Shown: positions 55,031 through 63,562, numbered from the stretch's first letter. The stretch is 64,000 nucleotides of DNA from Achatina immaculata (GCA_009760885.1 CM019719.1:33027584-33091583); one strand, 5' to 3'. A program made the numbers and translations. The notes: generated by a model from the letters alone, not told the origin.

Positions 55031-56081
55031 TCAATGCTTGTTTCGTATGTTCCACAACCAGTATGAGGCCTTTTCTGCTTTTTTTCTGAAAGGCGTTTCA
55101 ATCCCCTTGCACTTGGTTGTCCCTTTCTGTCCATTTGCTTACATAGGTCGTGTGCCAATGTTGCTGCGAATCCTCTGGCTCCCACTTAAATAGCTATCAC
55201 TTTTGCCTTGACTTCTGCTCCCTGCCTTAGTTGCTTGACCTTGACTCTTACCCCCTGCCTTAGTTGCTTGACCTTGACTCCTGCCTTAGTTGCTTGACCG
55301 TTACTCCTGCCCCCTGCCTTAGTTGATTGACCTTGACTCCTGCCTTAGTTGCTTGCCGAGACTCCTGCCCCCTGATTTAGTTGCTTGACCTTGATTCCTA
55401 ATCCCTACCTTAGTTGCTTGACCTTGACTCCTACCCCTTGCCTTAGTTGCTTGACCTTGACTCCTACCCTCTGCATTAATTGTTTGACCGTGACTCCTAC
55501 CCCCTGCCTTAGTTGCTTGACCTTGACTCCTACCCCCTGCCTTAGTTGCTTGACCTTGACTCCTACCCCCTGCACTAGTTGCTTGACCTTGACTCCTGTC
55601 CCTGCCTTAGTCGCTTGACCTTGACTCCTACCCCCTGCCTTAATTGTTTGACCTTGACCCCTACCCCCTGCATTAGTTGCTTGACGTTGACTCCTGCCCC
55701 CTGCCTTAGTTGCTTGACCAAATTATTGTACTTCTCACTTTTAGATAAATGCTGCCCCTCTATCCTTGTTTGGTACGGAGCCGTAAGCTCGATCATTATT
55801 AGTTCCTGTTATGCTACGGAGTACACTACAATGCCAGGTCGCATTCCTGTGTTCTTGATAGCAGTCAGGTATTCTCTTCTTCCTGGTAGGTCCGCTATCA
55901 CATCCCAGTCGCTTCTACCGTCTAGCAGTGATGGTAAATGTCCCCTAATTTCAATATTCGGTGTCGTACCAACGCCTATGGAGTACTTAAGTGGAACCGT
56001 AGCTCTTGTTCTGTTATTGGCTTTATCTTTTGCCCTGACTATGATGGCTACTAGTTCCTGTAGCACTCTATTGTGCTGCAA
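55031..56081 (-). pseudogene. RLE-type retrotransposon ORF, C-terminal domain
   Basis: On minus, from 56081: LQHNRVLQELVAIIVRAKDK, then YSIGVGTTPNIEIRGHLPS, DWDVIADLPGRREY, TGMRPGIVVYS, MIELTAPYQTRIEG and SEKYNNLVKQLRQ. This RPDxVxxS...IELTxPxE...KYxxL order is that of the restriction-like endonuclease region at the C-terminus of R2/NeSL-type LINE proteins. The Asp after RP is Gly here. After a 33-bp array the protein resumes as VGARGFAATLAHDLCKQMDR then, one frameshift later, EKAEKASYWLWNIRNKH and a stop at 55031-55033. Such a domain nicks the target DNA. Stops (in 55797-55808 and near 55183) show that the copy is dead. Its N-terminal continuation is at 57331-57410. The family call is by motif only. 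Confidence 0.7.
55195..55730 (-). repeat. 33-bp minisatellite, about 16 copies, grown inside the RLE ORF
   Basis: Unit on minus: AAGCAACTAAGGCAGGGGGT then AGGAGTCAAGGTC, 33 bp, encoding KQLRQGVGVKV. Both borders are in the ORF: KYNNLVKQLRQ on one side and KVIAI-stop-VGARGF on the other. Most units are 33 bp. Two lack 7 bp and some lack 1 bp, so the array is not one continuous frame. Confidence 0.88.
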
Positions 56082-57330
56082 CGCAAGGTTCTATTCTAGG
56101 CCCGTTGCTCTTTGCTATCTATATCAGTGATCTTCCACTTCATCTTAAACACTCTTCTTGTGACCTTTTTGCCGATGATTGCACATTCTACACCAGTGAC
56201 TACGATTGTGTTAATCTAGAATCAACTCTTCAGGTCGAGTTATACAATTTAATTGGATGGAGCAAAAATAATGGCATGATTATAAACACCGATAAAACAG
56301 AATCAATGCTCATAACAACAAGACAGAAACTACAAAACGCAACAAAAACAACACTTCGGCTCTGTACAGAAACATCACGGATAGAAAACGTTAGCGAGCA
56401 CAAAACACTAGGTCTTATTATTGACCAACATCTGACCTGGAACTCTCATGTGCAATGTCTAACACAACTCATCGCACAAAAAGTATACCAATTAGCTAAA
56501 ATTAACCATTTCATAGATCAAGACACTAGGAAGACATACTATATATCTCATATACAAACACATTTAGACTATTGCTCAACAGTTTGGGATGGTTGCTCAG
56601 TGTCAAATACAAAGAGGCTTTGCTCTCTCCAAAAGCGAGCAGTAAAGCTCATTAGTGACAAAGATCAAGCACAAACAGCTAATCATCACAAACGTATCAA
56701 AATACTACCCCTTAAGAACAGGTTCCTCTTCAACAAAGCCAAGTTATTACATCAAATTCTTTCACGGCATGCCCCGCCTTATCTATGGAACCTGTTTAAA
56801 TTTAGCCCAAAGTATAGCCAACGCTTGAACAACATATGTCTTCCAAAACCTAGACTTGATCTTTACAAGAAAAGCTTTAGTTATTCTGCTGCTCAACTTT
56901 GGAATACCCTCCCATCCTATATAAAAAATATAAATTATACTCCTTCCTACAACTACAAGCTTTCCCAATATCTATTTGATGTCGACTACATGCCTCCATG
57001 AATTATAAAACTTAAAAGTTATCTTAAGCTGCTCTTACAGACACCGAATACAATTAATTGTTTTCTGAATAGTCCCGAAAATTTTATTTAGTAGATAGTC
57101 ATTCATAATGTATGTAGTTACTTCTGTACTGAGTGAATGTTTAAGAGCGAAACGTAAATGTTATATTGTATTTTATGTCTCTCAGCTTCAATGTTAGTTA
57201 TGTTTGTTATATGAACAGCATATTTGTAGAATGTCTGGAATAGAGTGAAAGATGTATGATAAAGGGCAGAATGTCAGACGGGCCTGCGTGCCCAATTCTT
57301 AACCCTTTTGAAATAAAGATCAATCAATCA
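56082..57330 (+). mobile_element. CR1/Jockey-like LINE, 5'-truncated
   Basis: Begins inside the RT coding region at about 56082 (CAAGGTTCTATTCTAGGCCC) and ends with GGGCCTGCGTGCCCAATTCT, a TTGAAATAAAGATC stretch and (AATC)n at 57318-57330. It sits inside the RLE-type ORF, which resumes at 57331. It is the best-preserved copy of the family in the window. Confidence 0.88.
56084..57001 (+). CDS. LINE reverse transcriptase, C-terminal 305 residues, uninterrupted
   Basis: The frame is open from CAA at 56084 (QGSILGPLLFAIYISDLPLH) to the TGA at 56999-57001. It covers the RT palm with catalytic DLFADD (FADD at 56168-56179), the thumb (TLGLIIDQHLTWNSHVQ, HIQTHLDYCSTVWDGCS, LPLKNRFLFNKAKLLHQIL) and the C-terminus (DLYKKSFSYSAAQLWNTLPS). 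The endonuclease and the N-terminal RT motifs were lost on insertion, so there is no genuine start codon; the reading begins at the truncation point. An intact frame of this length among badly decayed relatives suggests a fairly recent insertion. It would not be functional alone. Confidence 0.85.
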   Translation, partial: QGSILGPLLFAIYISDLPLHLKHSSCDLFADDCTFYTSDYDCVNLESTLQVELYNLIGWSKNNGMIINTDKTESMLITTRQKLQNATKTTLRLCTETSRIENVSEHKTLGLIIDQHLTWNSHVQCLTQLIAQKVYQLAKINHFIDQDTRKTYYISHIQTHLDYCSTVWDGCSVSNTKRLCSLQKRAVKLISDKDQAQTANHHKRIKILPLKNRFLFNKAKLLHQILSRHAPPYLWNLFKFSPKYSQRLNNICLPKPRLDLYKKSFSYSAAQLWNTLPSYIKNINYTPSYNYKLSQYLFDVDYMPP

Positions 57331-57410
57331 GCGTTTAACGTCCTTGGACTAATGATACTCTACATGATAACAGCACGTGCTCCAGTGTATGTCTTTCGTT
57401 GGAAAAAAGG
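57331..57410 (-). pseudogene. RLE-type ORF, fragment N-terminal to the LINE insertion
   Basis: On minus: SNERHTLEHVLLSCRVSLVQ then GR and a stop. The spacing H-x4-C in LEHVLLSC, after an expected C-x2-C, fits the CCHC knuckle that precedes the restriction-like endonuclease in R2-type LINEs. The reading joins in sense and order to TLQHNRVLQ at 56081, across the LINE. Confidence 0.6.
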
Positions 57411-57471
57411 TGATGGGAAAGTGGGGCTTTGGGTCTTCTGTATAGGTATTTATGATTATATATATATATAT

Positions 57472-57643
57472 ATGGCGCCCTGGTAACTGAGTGGTTAGGC
57501 GCTCGATTTACTAATCCGATGGTACAGGGTTCAGGCCCCAAAAGTGATATCTTTTCTGGTCCCACCGCACAAAAAAAAAGGCCCCGGGGTCGACCCCGCC
57601 GATGGTCTTGAAAATACGGGCCTAACACCCTATCCCCAGTAAA
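57472..57643 (+). mobile_element. SINE-A, 5' part with complete tRNA-like head
   Basis: Head GGCGCCCTGGTAACTGAGTG then GTTAGGCGCTCG (box A), an anticodon-arm-like CGATTTACTAATCCG, and box B GGGTTCAGGCCCC, followed by TTTTCTGGTCCCACCGCAC. An internal deletion removes the core before GATGGTCTTGAAAATACGGG. The SINE stops at CCTATCCCCAGT and resumes at 58413. A (TA)n tract precedes it (57457-57471). Confidence 0.85.
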
Positions 57644-57912
57644 TTCAGAGAACCCAGTTTTGTAGGATTCTTATATCTTATGTCCTTCCCGTGCCGTTAA
57701 ACGTCACATAGGGTTAGCAAGGTAGTTCGCCAATTTTGTATGATTAGACCTCATAAAAAATCGCAGACAAAGCACTTTAGTGAGATATGAGAGAGAAAAA
57801 AAATCACAAGAGAATTACCTGCGATTCGAACCACGGACTCCGGTAGGACGAGCAGCTATCTAGCCACGAGAGAATATCGTACTAACGGGGTGAGGTAACT
57901 CGCACCTTCAAA
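57644..57912 (-). mobile_element. tRNA-derived SINE-B, copy 1, with nested insertion
   Basis: On minus: head GGTGCGAGTTACCTCACCCC with GTTAGTACGA (box A), CTCTCGTGGCTAGATAGCTG, CTCGTCCTACCGGAGTCCG and box B GTGGTTCGAATCGCAG. The tail region follows (ATTCTCTTGTGATTTTTTTT, AAAGTGCTTTGTCTGCGATT, GAGGTCTAATC...AAAACTGGGTTCTC). The tail is split by a 62-bp RTE fragment at 57670-57733. Compare copy 2 at 58142-58412. Confidence 0.82.
57670..57733 (-). mobile_element. RTE family E, about 62-bp insertion in SINE-B
   Basis: On minus it reads GGCGAACTACCTTGCTAACC, CTATGTGACGTTTAACGG, CACGGGAAGGACATAAGATA. This is the last 60 bp of the family E copy that ends at 50023, including its ATAAGAT tail. It is flanked by a near-perfect 12-bp duplication: TTTTGTAGGATT (57658-57669) and TTTTGTATGATT (57734-57745). 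Confidence 0.85.
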
Positions 57913-58089
57913 AAAGGTGTTTGTAAGCATAGTCATTAGTAATTGTTCGGTGGACACGAGGGATCGTGACACTCGGAAAGAAACGAGGTCGTGACACAGA
58001 AATTCTGAAGCTTCGATTAAATCTCTCTACCAGGTACCAACTTTTAGACAAACATACACACGATTTCCTGCCATGTCTGGTCCATACTT

Positions 58090-58090
58090 G

Positions 58091-58141
<51 letters not shown>
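58090..58141. repeat. (AAC)n tract
   Basis: About seventeen AAC triplets. On minus this is (GTT)n, and it lies where the 3' tail of SINE-B copy 2 would be. Confidence 0.95.
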
Positions 58142-58143
<2 letters not shown>

Positions 58144-58412
58144 GCGAACGAATACTTATTATATGAAGTTAGTTTCAGGAACAATTTTTTTTATAAATAG
58201 GAAACAACGAGGCTTTTGTACGGTAAAGTAAGAGAACACAGTTTTGTAGGATTAGACCTCGAAAAAATCGTAGACAAAGCACTTTAGTGAGACATGAGAG
58301 AAAGAACAATCACAAGAGAATTACCTGGGATTCGAACCACGGACTCCGGTAGGACGAGCAGCCGTCTAGCCACGAGAGAATAGCGTACTAACGGACTGAG
58401 CTAACTCGCACC
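58142..58412 (-). mobile_element. tRNA-derived SINE-B, copy 2
   Basis: On minus: head AGGTGCGAGTTAGCTCAGTC then CGTTAGTACGC (box A TAGCTCAGTCCGTTAG, close to a real tRNA D-arm), CTCTCGTGGCTAGACGGC, box B GTGGTTCGAATCCCAGG, then AAAGTGCTTTGTCTACGATT and GAGGTCTAATCCTACAAAAC. It provides the uninterrupted version of the site occupied by the RTE piece in copy 1. Confidence 0.82.
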
Positions 58413-58470
58413 TATCCCCGGTATGCCTTTAATGGCCGGTATGCCTTAAAGGGATGGAAACAGAAGTAGG
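58413..58470 (+). mobile_element. SINE-A, 3' end after interruption
   Basis: CTATCCCCGGTATGCCTTTA then ATGGCC and a repeat of GGTATGCCTTAAAGGGATGG match the SINE-A end (TATCCCCAATATGCCTTAAT, GGCATGGAGACGG). It continues the SINE that stops at 57643. The flanking CCTATCCCC(A/G)GTA on both sides looks like the duplication made by the SINE-B block. Confidence 0.75.
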
Positions 58471-59007
58471 CGTGAGTAGATTCACAAAAGCATCAGCTTA
58501 AAGTAAACGGCTGGGCATAAAGGGACAAGCAAAGAACAAGGGCATCGAAAAGCCGTCCGGAAACAGCAGAAAACTCCTCGTGCTGGATATGGAGCGTGCA
58601 CAGAGGGAAGTCTTAATGAGATTAATTTGCGACTTCTGGCACTGATTCTGCACGACCGAATAGCTAAAACGTGCTTTCAAGATCCCGTGTCATACGGGAC
58701 ATGGCGATTCCACTCTGGAAAGGACAGGGGAAAGGGGGGGGGGAAATCTTGCAAACCTCAAGAAGTAATAACGCCGCGTCTCATTCATCATCTCCGCGGC
58801 GTCCACTGGACATAACACCACTCGCAGTTCTGGAGAGATTGAAGAAGAAGAAAAAGAAGAAGAAGAAGAACCAGAAGATGAAAAAGTCTGTTTGAAAAAT
58901 ATGTATCAGTCAGCCAGTTAGGCTCCTCTGTTTAGTTGCCAGAATTTTTTTTAAACGTGGGTTGAAAAAAAAAAGGGGGGGGGGGTGCAGACTTCTCCAA
59001 GCCAGTG
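58471..59007. other. Unique sequence, no gene seen
   Basis: A short (GAA)n at 58840-58870 and a G run at 58976-58986. No exon is supported. Confidence 0.4.
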
Positions 59008-59152
59008 ATCTAGAACAGTGGTTCTCAACAAACAAAAGTCCGCGGACCCTCTGATGTTTCAAAATCCAGACCACGGAACCCCCCCCCCCCCAATACTCTG
59101 GAAAGGTTTCATATCTTTATGGTAGATATGAGCTTTAAATGAAAAGAAGGGT

Positions 59153-59184
<32 letters not shown>

Positions 59185-59400
59185 ATTGTTTTTTATGTTT
59201 GTGGAAAATGTGGGTAACCTTTAATGATAAATAACCTTACATTATAAAACAGAATATAGACTTGGTGAATTTTCAGGATAACAGTAATGTAGTTAAGAAA
59301 AAAAAAAAGAGTCAGAAATTAACATTCCTACTTGTTCTGACAAAAGAAACGACCCTGAGTTTTTGTCACGGACCCCCAAATGGGGACCACTGATCTAGAA
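59008..59400. mobile_element. hAT-type MITE with perfect 8-bp TSD
   Basis: The element 59016-59392 has the left end CAGTGGTTCTCAACAAACAA and a right end whose reverse complement is CAGTGGTCCCCATTTGGGGG. Both continue to GTCCGNGGACCC or GGGTCCGTGAC. It is flanked by ATCTAGAA at 59008-59015 and 59393-59400. An 8-bp duplication and CAGNGGTTCTCAA ends are hallmarks of the hAT superfamily. The interior is non-coding, with a C run at 59080 and (GTT)n at 59152-59185. Confidence 0.92.
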
Positions 59401-59585
59401 TGTAGCTCTCTCTCTCTGTAGAGTGTTTCCTGCACATATATATACAGAGAGCGATATTACATTTTTCCCATCGCTGATTGTCTCCGTTCAAACATGTTTT
59501 CCCCTGTAAGATTTGTTCCACATTATAACCGACTATGACGCAAGCAAATGTTTCCTTTCCTTTCCATTTTTTCCCCAATAAATAG

Positions 59586-59789
59586 AAGTCGAGCGGTGGC
59601 CAGCGACAAAAGATAGACGTGGACGAATATATCAGGAAAGGAGGAAAACAACATTAGCAGCTGAGAGAGCATTTGTGGATTATAAACTGCGAGAACTCTA
59701 CCAGTTTAATGTGGCCCGAGTCAAGCGACCAGTTAAAGTGTTCCAGAGACTTGTGAAAGAATGTTATAACATGCCGAATGTTGCATAAT
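59586..59789 (+). CDS. Candidate terminal coding exon, function unknown
   Basis: A pyrimidine-rich tract (TTTCCTTTCCTTTCCATTTT, TTCCCC) leads to AATAG, a plausible splice acceptor at 59584-59585. An open frame from 59588 then runs 66 codons to TAA at 59786-59788. It reads VERWPATKDRRGRIYQERRK, TTLAAERAFVDYKLRELYQF, NVARVKRPVKVFQRLVKECY, NMPNVA. It is rich in Lys, Arg and aromatic residues, with no low complexity. A poly(A) signal AATAAA (59787-59792) overlaps the stop, and another lies near 59838. I do not recognise the family. No upstream exon is identified; chance is possible. Confidence 0.4.
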
Positions 59790-59794
59790 AAACA

Positions 59795-59925
59795 AAGAAT
59801 AATGTGTTACAACACAGTGAAGGATGATTATGCTTAAGAAATAAAGAAGAGTATGTTACAACACAGTGAGCGTTGCTTGAGAAAGAAAGAAACAAATATG
59901 TTACAACACACTTAGCATTGCGTTA
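59795..59925. repeat. About 43-bp tandem repeat, 3 copies
   Basis: Three copies built on 'aagaagagtatgttacaaca' then 'cagtgag', diverged from each other. They follow the candidate exon directly. Confidence 0.75.
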
Positions 59926-59969
59926 GAAGTACTTTTCTGTTGTCTGGTATGCTTACTTGGTAATGCCTT

Positions 59970-60285
59970 GACTTTGTCTTCTATTTCACTGGAAATGCGA
60001 GCTGGGATTCTTTTGCAGCCGATGCTGTGAAGGTGTTGAGGGCAAAGCATCATGTCATTTTGAGAGTGGATTATAATTTCTTCAGTCGCGGAGTCAAGCT
60101 AGAGATCAGGGTGTGTGCAATACTTCTTGGCTCGGTAGCCTGGTTAGGCGTTAGGCCTGTTACTGGGTCTACCAACAGAGAGGTGTAGCAGGGTCTTGAT
60201 CAGCTATGGTTCACTAGCCCTGATTCTAGCATGGCAGCTATGGGTCGCCGAATGCCAAATCGGACATCGTCTTTGCTCCCATTTT
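59970..60285 (-). mobile_element. Repeat X copy g
   Basis: CTTTGTCTTCTATTTCACTG, TGCAGCCGATGCTGTGAAGG, TCAGCTATGGTTCACTAGCC, CAGCTATGGGTCGCCGAATG and CCAAATCGGACATCGTC. Full length with many small indels. The conserved frame is broken after VKVLR. Confidence 0.75.
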
Positions 60286-60289
60286 AAAC

Positions 60290-60852
60290 AAACATAAAGA
60301 AAGTAATGACAATAAAAGAAAGTAGATGAAATAAGAAGAAACCGCAATAAAAATATATGTGGCTCACAGAGTTGGAAAGGCTGTTTTCTTACCATGGAAA
60401 TGATATTGATTACAAACCTCAGAGACTCATAAGATTATCGACGCTCGACACAGAGAAAAGCAATAATAGCATGCAGTATGCTGTTCATTGGAGCGTGGTA
60501 TAGTTTTGGGTTCATTTCAAGCATAGAAACGAGTAAGGAATAATGAAATAATCAATGGAAAGAAAGGGAGGAAAAAAAGTGAACTTGGTCACAGGAAAAA
60601 AGTCTGGAAAACTGGCGTGGAAAATTGTCGGGGAAAATAGACGTTACATTGTGGATGCAAGGGCGATAATTGCCTTAACAAGATTGTTTAAATACAGGGA
60701 GACGTGTGTGTCCAGTTCGTGTACTAGGACAGCGACCGACAAGCCGTCGCCGTCCCACAGGGCAGAGATTATCTTCACTTCTTACAATCTGCAGCCATCC
60801 CTTTTTATTATGACGCTCCAGCTGTTTCCATGCATACGATTTCATATTTCAC
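60290..60852. other. Unique sequence, no gene recognised
   Basis: A 122-codon plus frame from 60555 (MERKGGKKVN) ends inside the 31-bp array. I know no match and do not call it a gene. Confidence 0.4.
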
Positions 60853-61750
60853 AGTTCTTAATAGGGTTATCTTTCTTGGTCACAGTTCTTAGTAGGGTTA
60901 TCTTTCTTGGTCACAGTTCTTAGTAGGGTTATCTTTCTTGGTCACAGTTCTTAGTAGGGTTATCTTTCGTGGTCACAGTTCTTAGTAGGGTTATCTTTCG
61001 TGGTCACAGTTCTTAGTAGGGTTATCTTTCGTGGTCACAGTTCTTAGTAGGGTTATCTTTCGTGGTCACAGTTCTTAGTAGGGTTATCTTTCGTGGTCAC
61101 AGTTCTTAGTAGGGTTATCTTTCGTGGTCACAGTTCTTAGTAGGGTTATTTTTCGTGGTCACAGTTCGTAGTAGGGTTATCTTTCGTGGTCACAGTTCTT
61201 AGTAGGGTTATCTTTCGTGGTCACAGTTCTTAGTAGGGTTATCTTTAGTGGTCACAGTTCTTAGTAGGGTTATCTTTCGTGGTCACAGTTCTTAGTAGTG
61301 TTATCTTTCCTGGTCACAGTTCTTAGTAGGGTTATCTTTCGTGGTCACAGTTCTTAGTAGGGTTATCTTTAGTGGTCACAGTTCTTAGTAGGGTTATCTT
61401 TCGTGGTTACAGTTCTTAGAAAGGTTATCTTTAGTGGTCACAGTTCTTAGAATGATTATCTTTAGTGATCACAATTCTTAGAAAGGTTATCTTTAGTGGT
61501 CACATTTCTTAGAAACGTTATCTCTAGTGATCACAGTTCTTGGAAAGATTATCTTTGGTGGTCACAGTTCTTAGAAAGGTTATCTTTAGTGATCACATTT
61601 CTTAGAAAGGTTATCTTTAGTGGTCACAGTTCTTAGAAAGGTTGTCTTTAGTGATCACAGTTCTTATTAAGGTTATCTTTAGTGGTCACAGTTCTTAGAA
61701 AGGTTATCTTTAGTGATCACAGTTCTTAGAATGATTATCTTTGCTGGTCA
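60853..61750. repeat. 31-bp minisatellite, about 28 copies
   Basis: Unit 'gtggtcacagttcttagtag' then 'ggttatctttc', 31 bp. Left of about 61410 almost all units read TAGTAGGG...TTTCG. To the right they read TAGAAAGG...TTTAG with more variation and a TGATCAC variant. The array thus has two subfamilies with a fairly sharp boundary. Confidence 0.95.
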
Positions 61751-62011
61751 CAGCGTGGTCTATAATATCAGCCAATTCGTCTTATTTTAACATCATCGAA
61801 TATTTTAATAACTGAAATTATAAGAAGAAGCCATTTGCCACCTGAAGTTACTAACCTCGCTTCTATAGTCATCCTGGCTTTGGCATCAGCAACAGCCGTA
61901 TGTGATTTTTCTGTTTGTTTTTTTTTTGTGTCATTCCAACAATGTTCATTCGGCAGAAGTTAAGCTGTCGTCATTCCTCCGTTTGGCGCAGATAGACACA
62001 TCAGCAACAAT

Positions 62012-62599
62012 TTTTCATTCATTCATTTGCATGTCCCTTGCGGAACTTTGCCTCCCTAACAGCACTCCTGTAGGCCTCTCGGATGTGAGCAAGATGCCCT
62101 GCTGCTGTTGCATCCATTTCCAGATCGTCAACGATGTCTTGCAGCCATCTTCGCCTTGGTCTTCCTCTTTTTCTTTTTCCCATTATGTATCCTTCCAATA
62201 CGGTCTTCTCTAAATTATCATGACGTTTAATGTGTCCAAAATATTTCAGTTTTCTCTCTTTAATCCTCTTCACTAGCCAGCCTTCTTCAATATTAAGCTC
62301 TTGTAGTATAGATATATTTGTTCTTTTTTGTGTCCACGATATTTGGAGAACTCTTCTGTAGCATTTACATTCAAAGGCATTTATGTGTTTCTCAGCTGTT
62401 TTGTTAAGTGTCCAGGTCTCACAGGCATATGTTGCTATGGGAAAGATGCATGCCCTTAAAAATCTTATTTTTGTGGTTCTGTCTGCTCCTCTCCACAGAT
62501 TCTTTATTTGTTTTACTTTCTGAAGAGCGATAGATGTCCTCCTTTTAACTTCACTCATTGTATCTCCATTATTAGTTAGTAGCGATCCAAGACAACTGT
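62012..62599 (-). pseudogene. RTE/BovB-like family A, C-terminal 180 residues
   Basis: A 179-codon frame (62558-62019) is open: VKRRTSIALQKVKQIKNLWR, GADRTTKIRFLRACIFPIAT, YACETWTLNKTAEKHINAFE, CKCYRRVLQISWTQKRTNIS, LKYFGHIKRHDNLEKTVLEG, MGKRKRGRPRRRWLQDIVDD and REAYRSAVREAKFRKGHANE. This is the RTE-type C-terminal region with CETW, FGHIKR and GRPRRRW. The RT active site is absent because of 5' truncation near 62599. The 3' tail is (TGAA)n at 62012-62026. It is the least damaged family A copy here and useful as the family reference. Confidence 0.88.
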
Positions 62600-62904
62600 T
62601 TTCTTAAAATTAGTGACGACTCACAGTTGTTGTGACCTTCGCTGAGGTCTGTAAAAGGTCATTACTCGCTGTGCTCAGCTGAGCTGGTAATGGGCCGTCG
62701 TGTCCCTGGTGTAGGGATGCTCTTTCTTGCTGGCTGCTGGTTCTGATTAATGTCTTCATCTCTTGGGAGCGGACGGGCTGCGGGTGTGGCAGATTGGTAG
62801 GAACAAGGAAAGTAAATAAGAGATTAGTTCCCAGCTGACTCTCCAAAAAAAAAAAAGGGCGAAAATCATTCATCCCGCAGGCTCTATATTAGCAGTTTTA
62901 GGAA
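62600..62904. other. Unique sequence, no gene seen
   Basis: No supported exon or repeat. Confidence 0.4.
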
Positions 62905-62907
62905 AAG

Positions 62908-62975
62908 CTCCATCATCATCATCATCATCGTCATCATCATCATCGTCATCATCATCATCATCATCATCATCATCA
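62908..62975. repeat. (CAT/CGT)n trinucleotide tract
   Basis: CAT triplets with CGT interruptions, like 21788-21875. The following GCCGTGCCGACTGGCGTTGG also resembles the flank of that tract. Confidence 0.92.
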
Positions 62976-63064
62976 GGTGCCGTGCCGACTGGCGTTGGCT
63001 ATTATGCTTCTCCAGACTACATGATCCTTCATGCAGGCCATCAGCTCAGTTGGTGATCTCCTCT

Positions 63065-63305
63065 CACACCAGTTCCATATTACTAGTTTTAAGAAAAGCA
63101 CCATATTACTAGTTTAAAAAAGCTCCATATTACTAGTTTTAAGAAAAGCTCCATATTACTAGTTTTTAAAAAAGCTCCATATTACTAGTTTTAAGAAAAG
63201 CTCCATATTACTAGTTTAAAAAAGCTCCATATTACTAGTTTTAAGAAAAGCTCCATATTACTAGTTTTAAAAAAGCTCCATATTACTAGTTTTAAGAAAA
63301 GCTCC
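63065..63305. repeat. 24/26-bp alternating minisatellite, about 9 copies
   Basis: Units 'ctccatattactagttttaa' + 'gaaaag' alternate with 'ctccatattactagttt' + 'aaaaaag'. The true repeat period is therefore a dimer of about 50 bp. Confidence 0.92.
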
Positions 63306-63531
63306 TTGAAATAGAGGGTCCAAAGTAGCGAAAACTGTCATTAGTTCTCCTCGTCTCACACGGAGCATCAGGGGAAAGATGGAAATTGACCATCCATCTC
63401 CATGTTTTAGGTGTCGTTGCTTTTGATTTGTATTTTTCGCCTTGTCTCTCTCTCTCTCTCTTCCCATTTGCTGTTGGGAGTGACTGTCGTTTTTCTGTTC
63501 AGTTTCGTGGATATTTAGATATATGTGTGTA

Positions 63532-63562
<31 letters not shown>

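Noticed and set aside
57472..57540. A functional tRNA gene
   Set aside because: Boxes A and B are present, but the acceptor stem does not close and the same head heads dispersed SINE copies with long 3' bodies.
58314..58412. A functional tRNA gene on minus
   Set aside because: The box A region is very tRNA-like, but there is no matching 3' acceptor strand, and a second copy lies 500 bp away with the same non-tRNA tail.
60555..60923. 122-codon plus frame as a gene
   Set aside because: Its C-terminal part runs into the 31-bp minisatellite and the N-terminal part resembles nothing I know.
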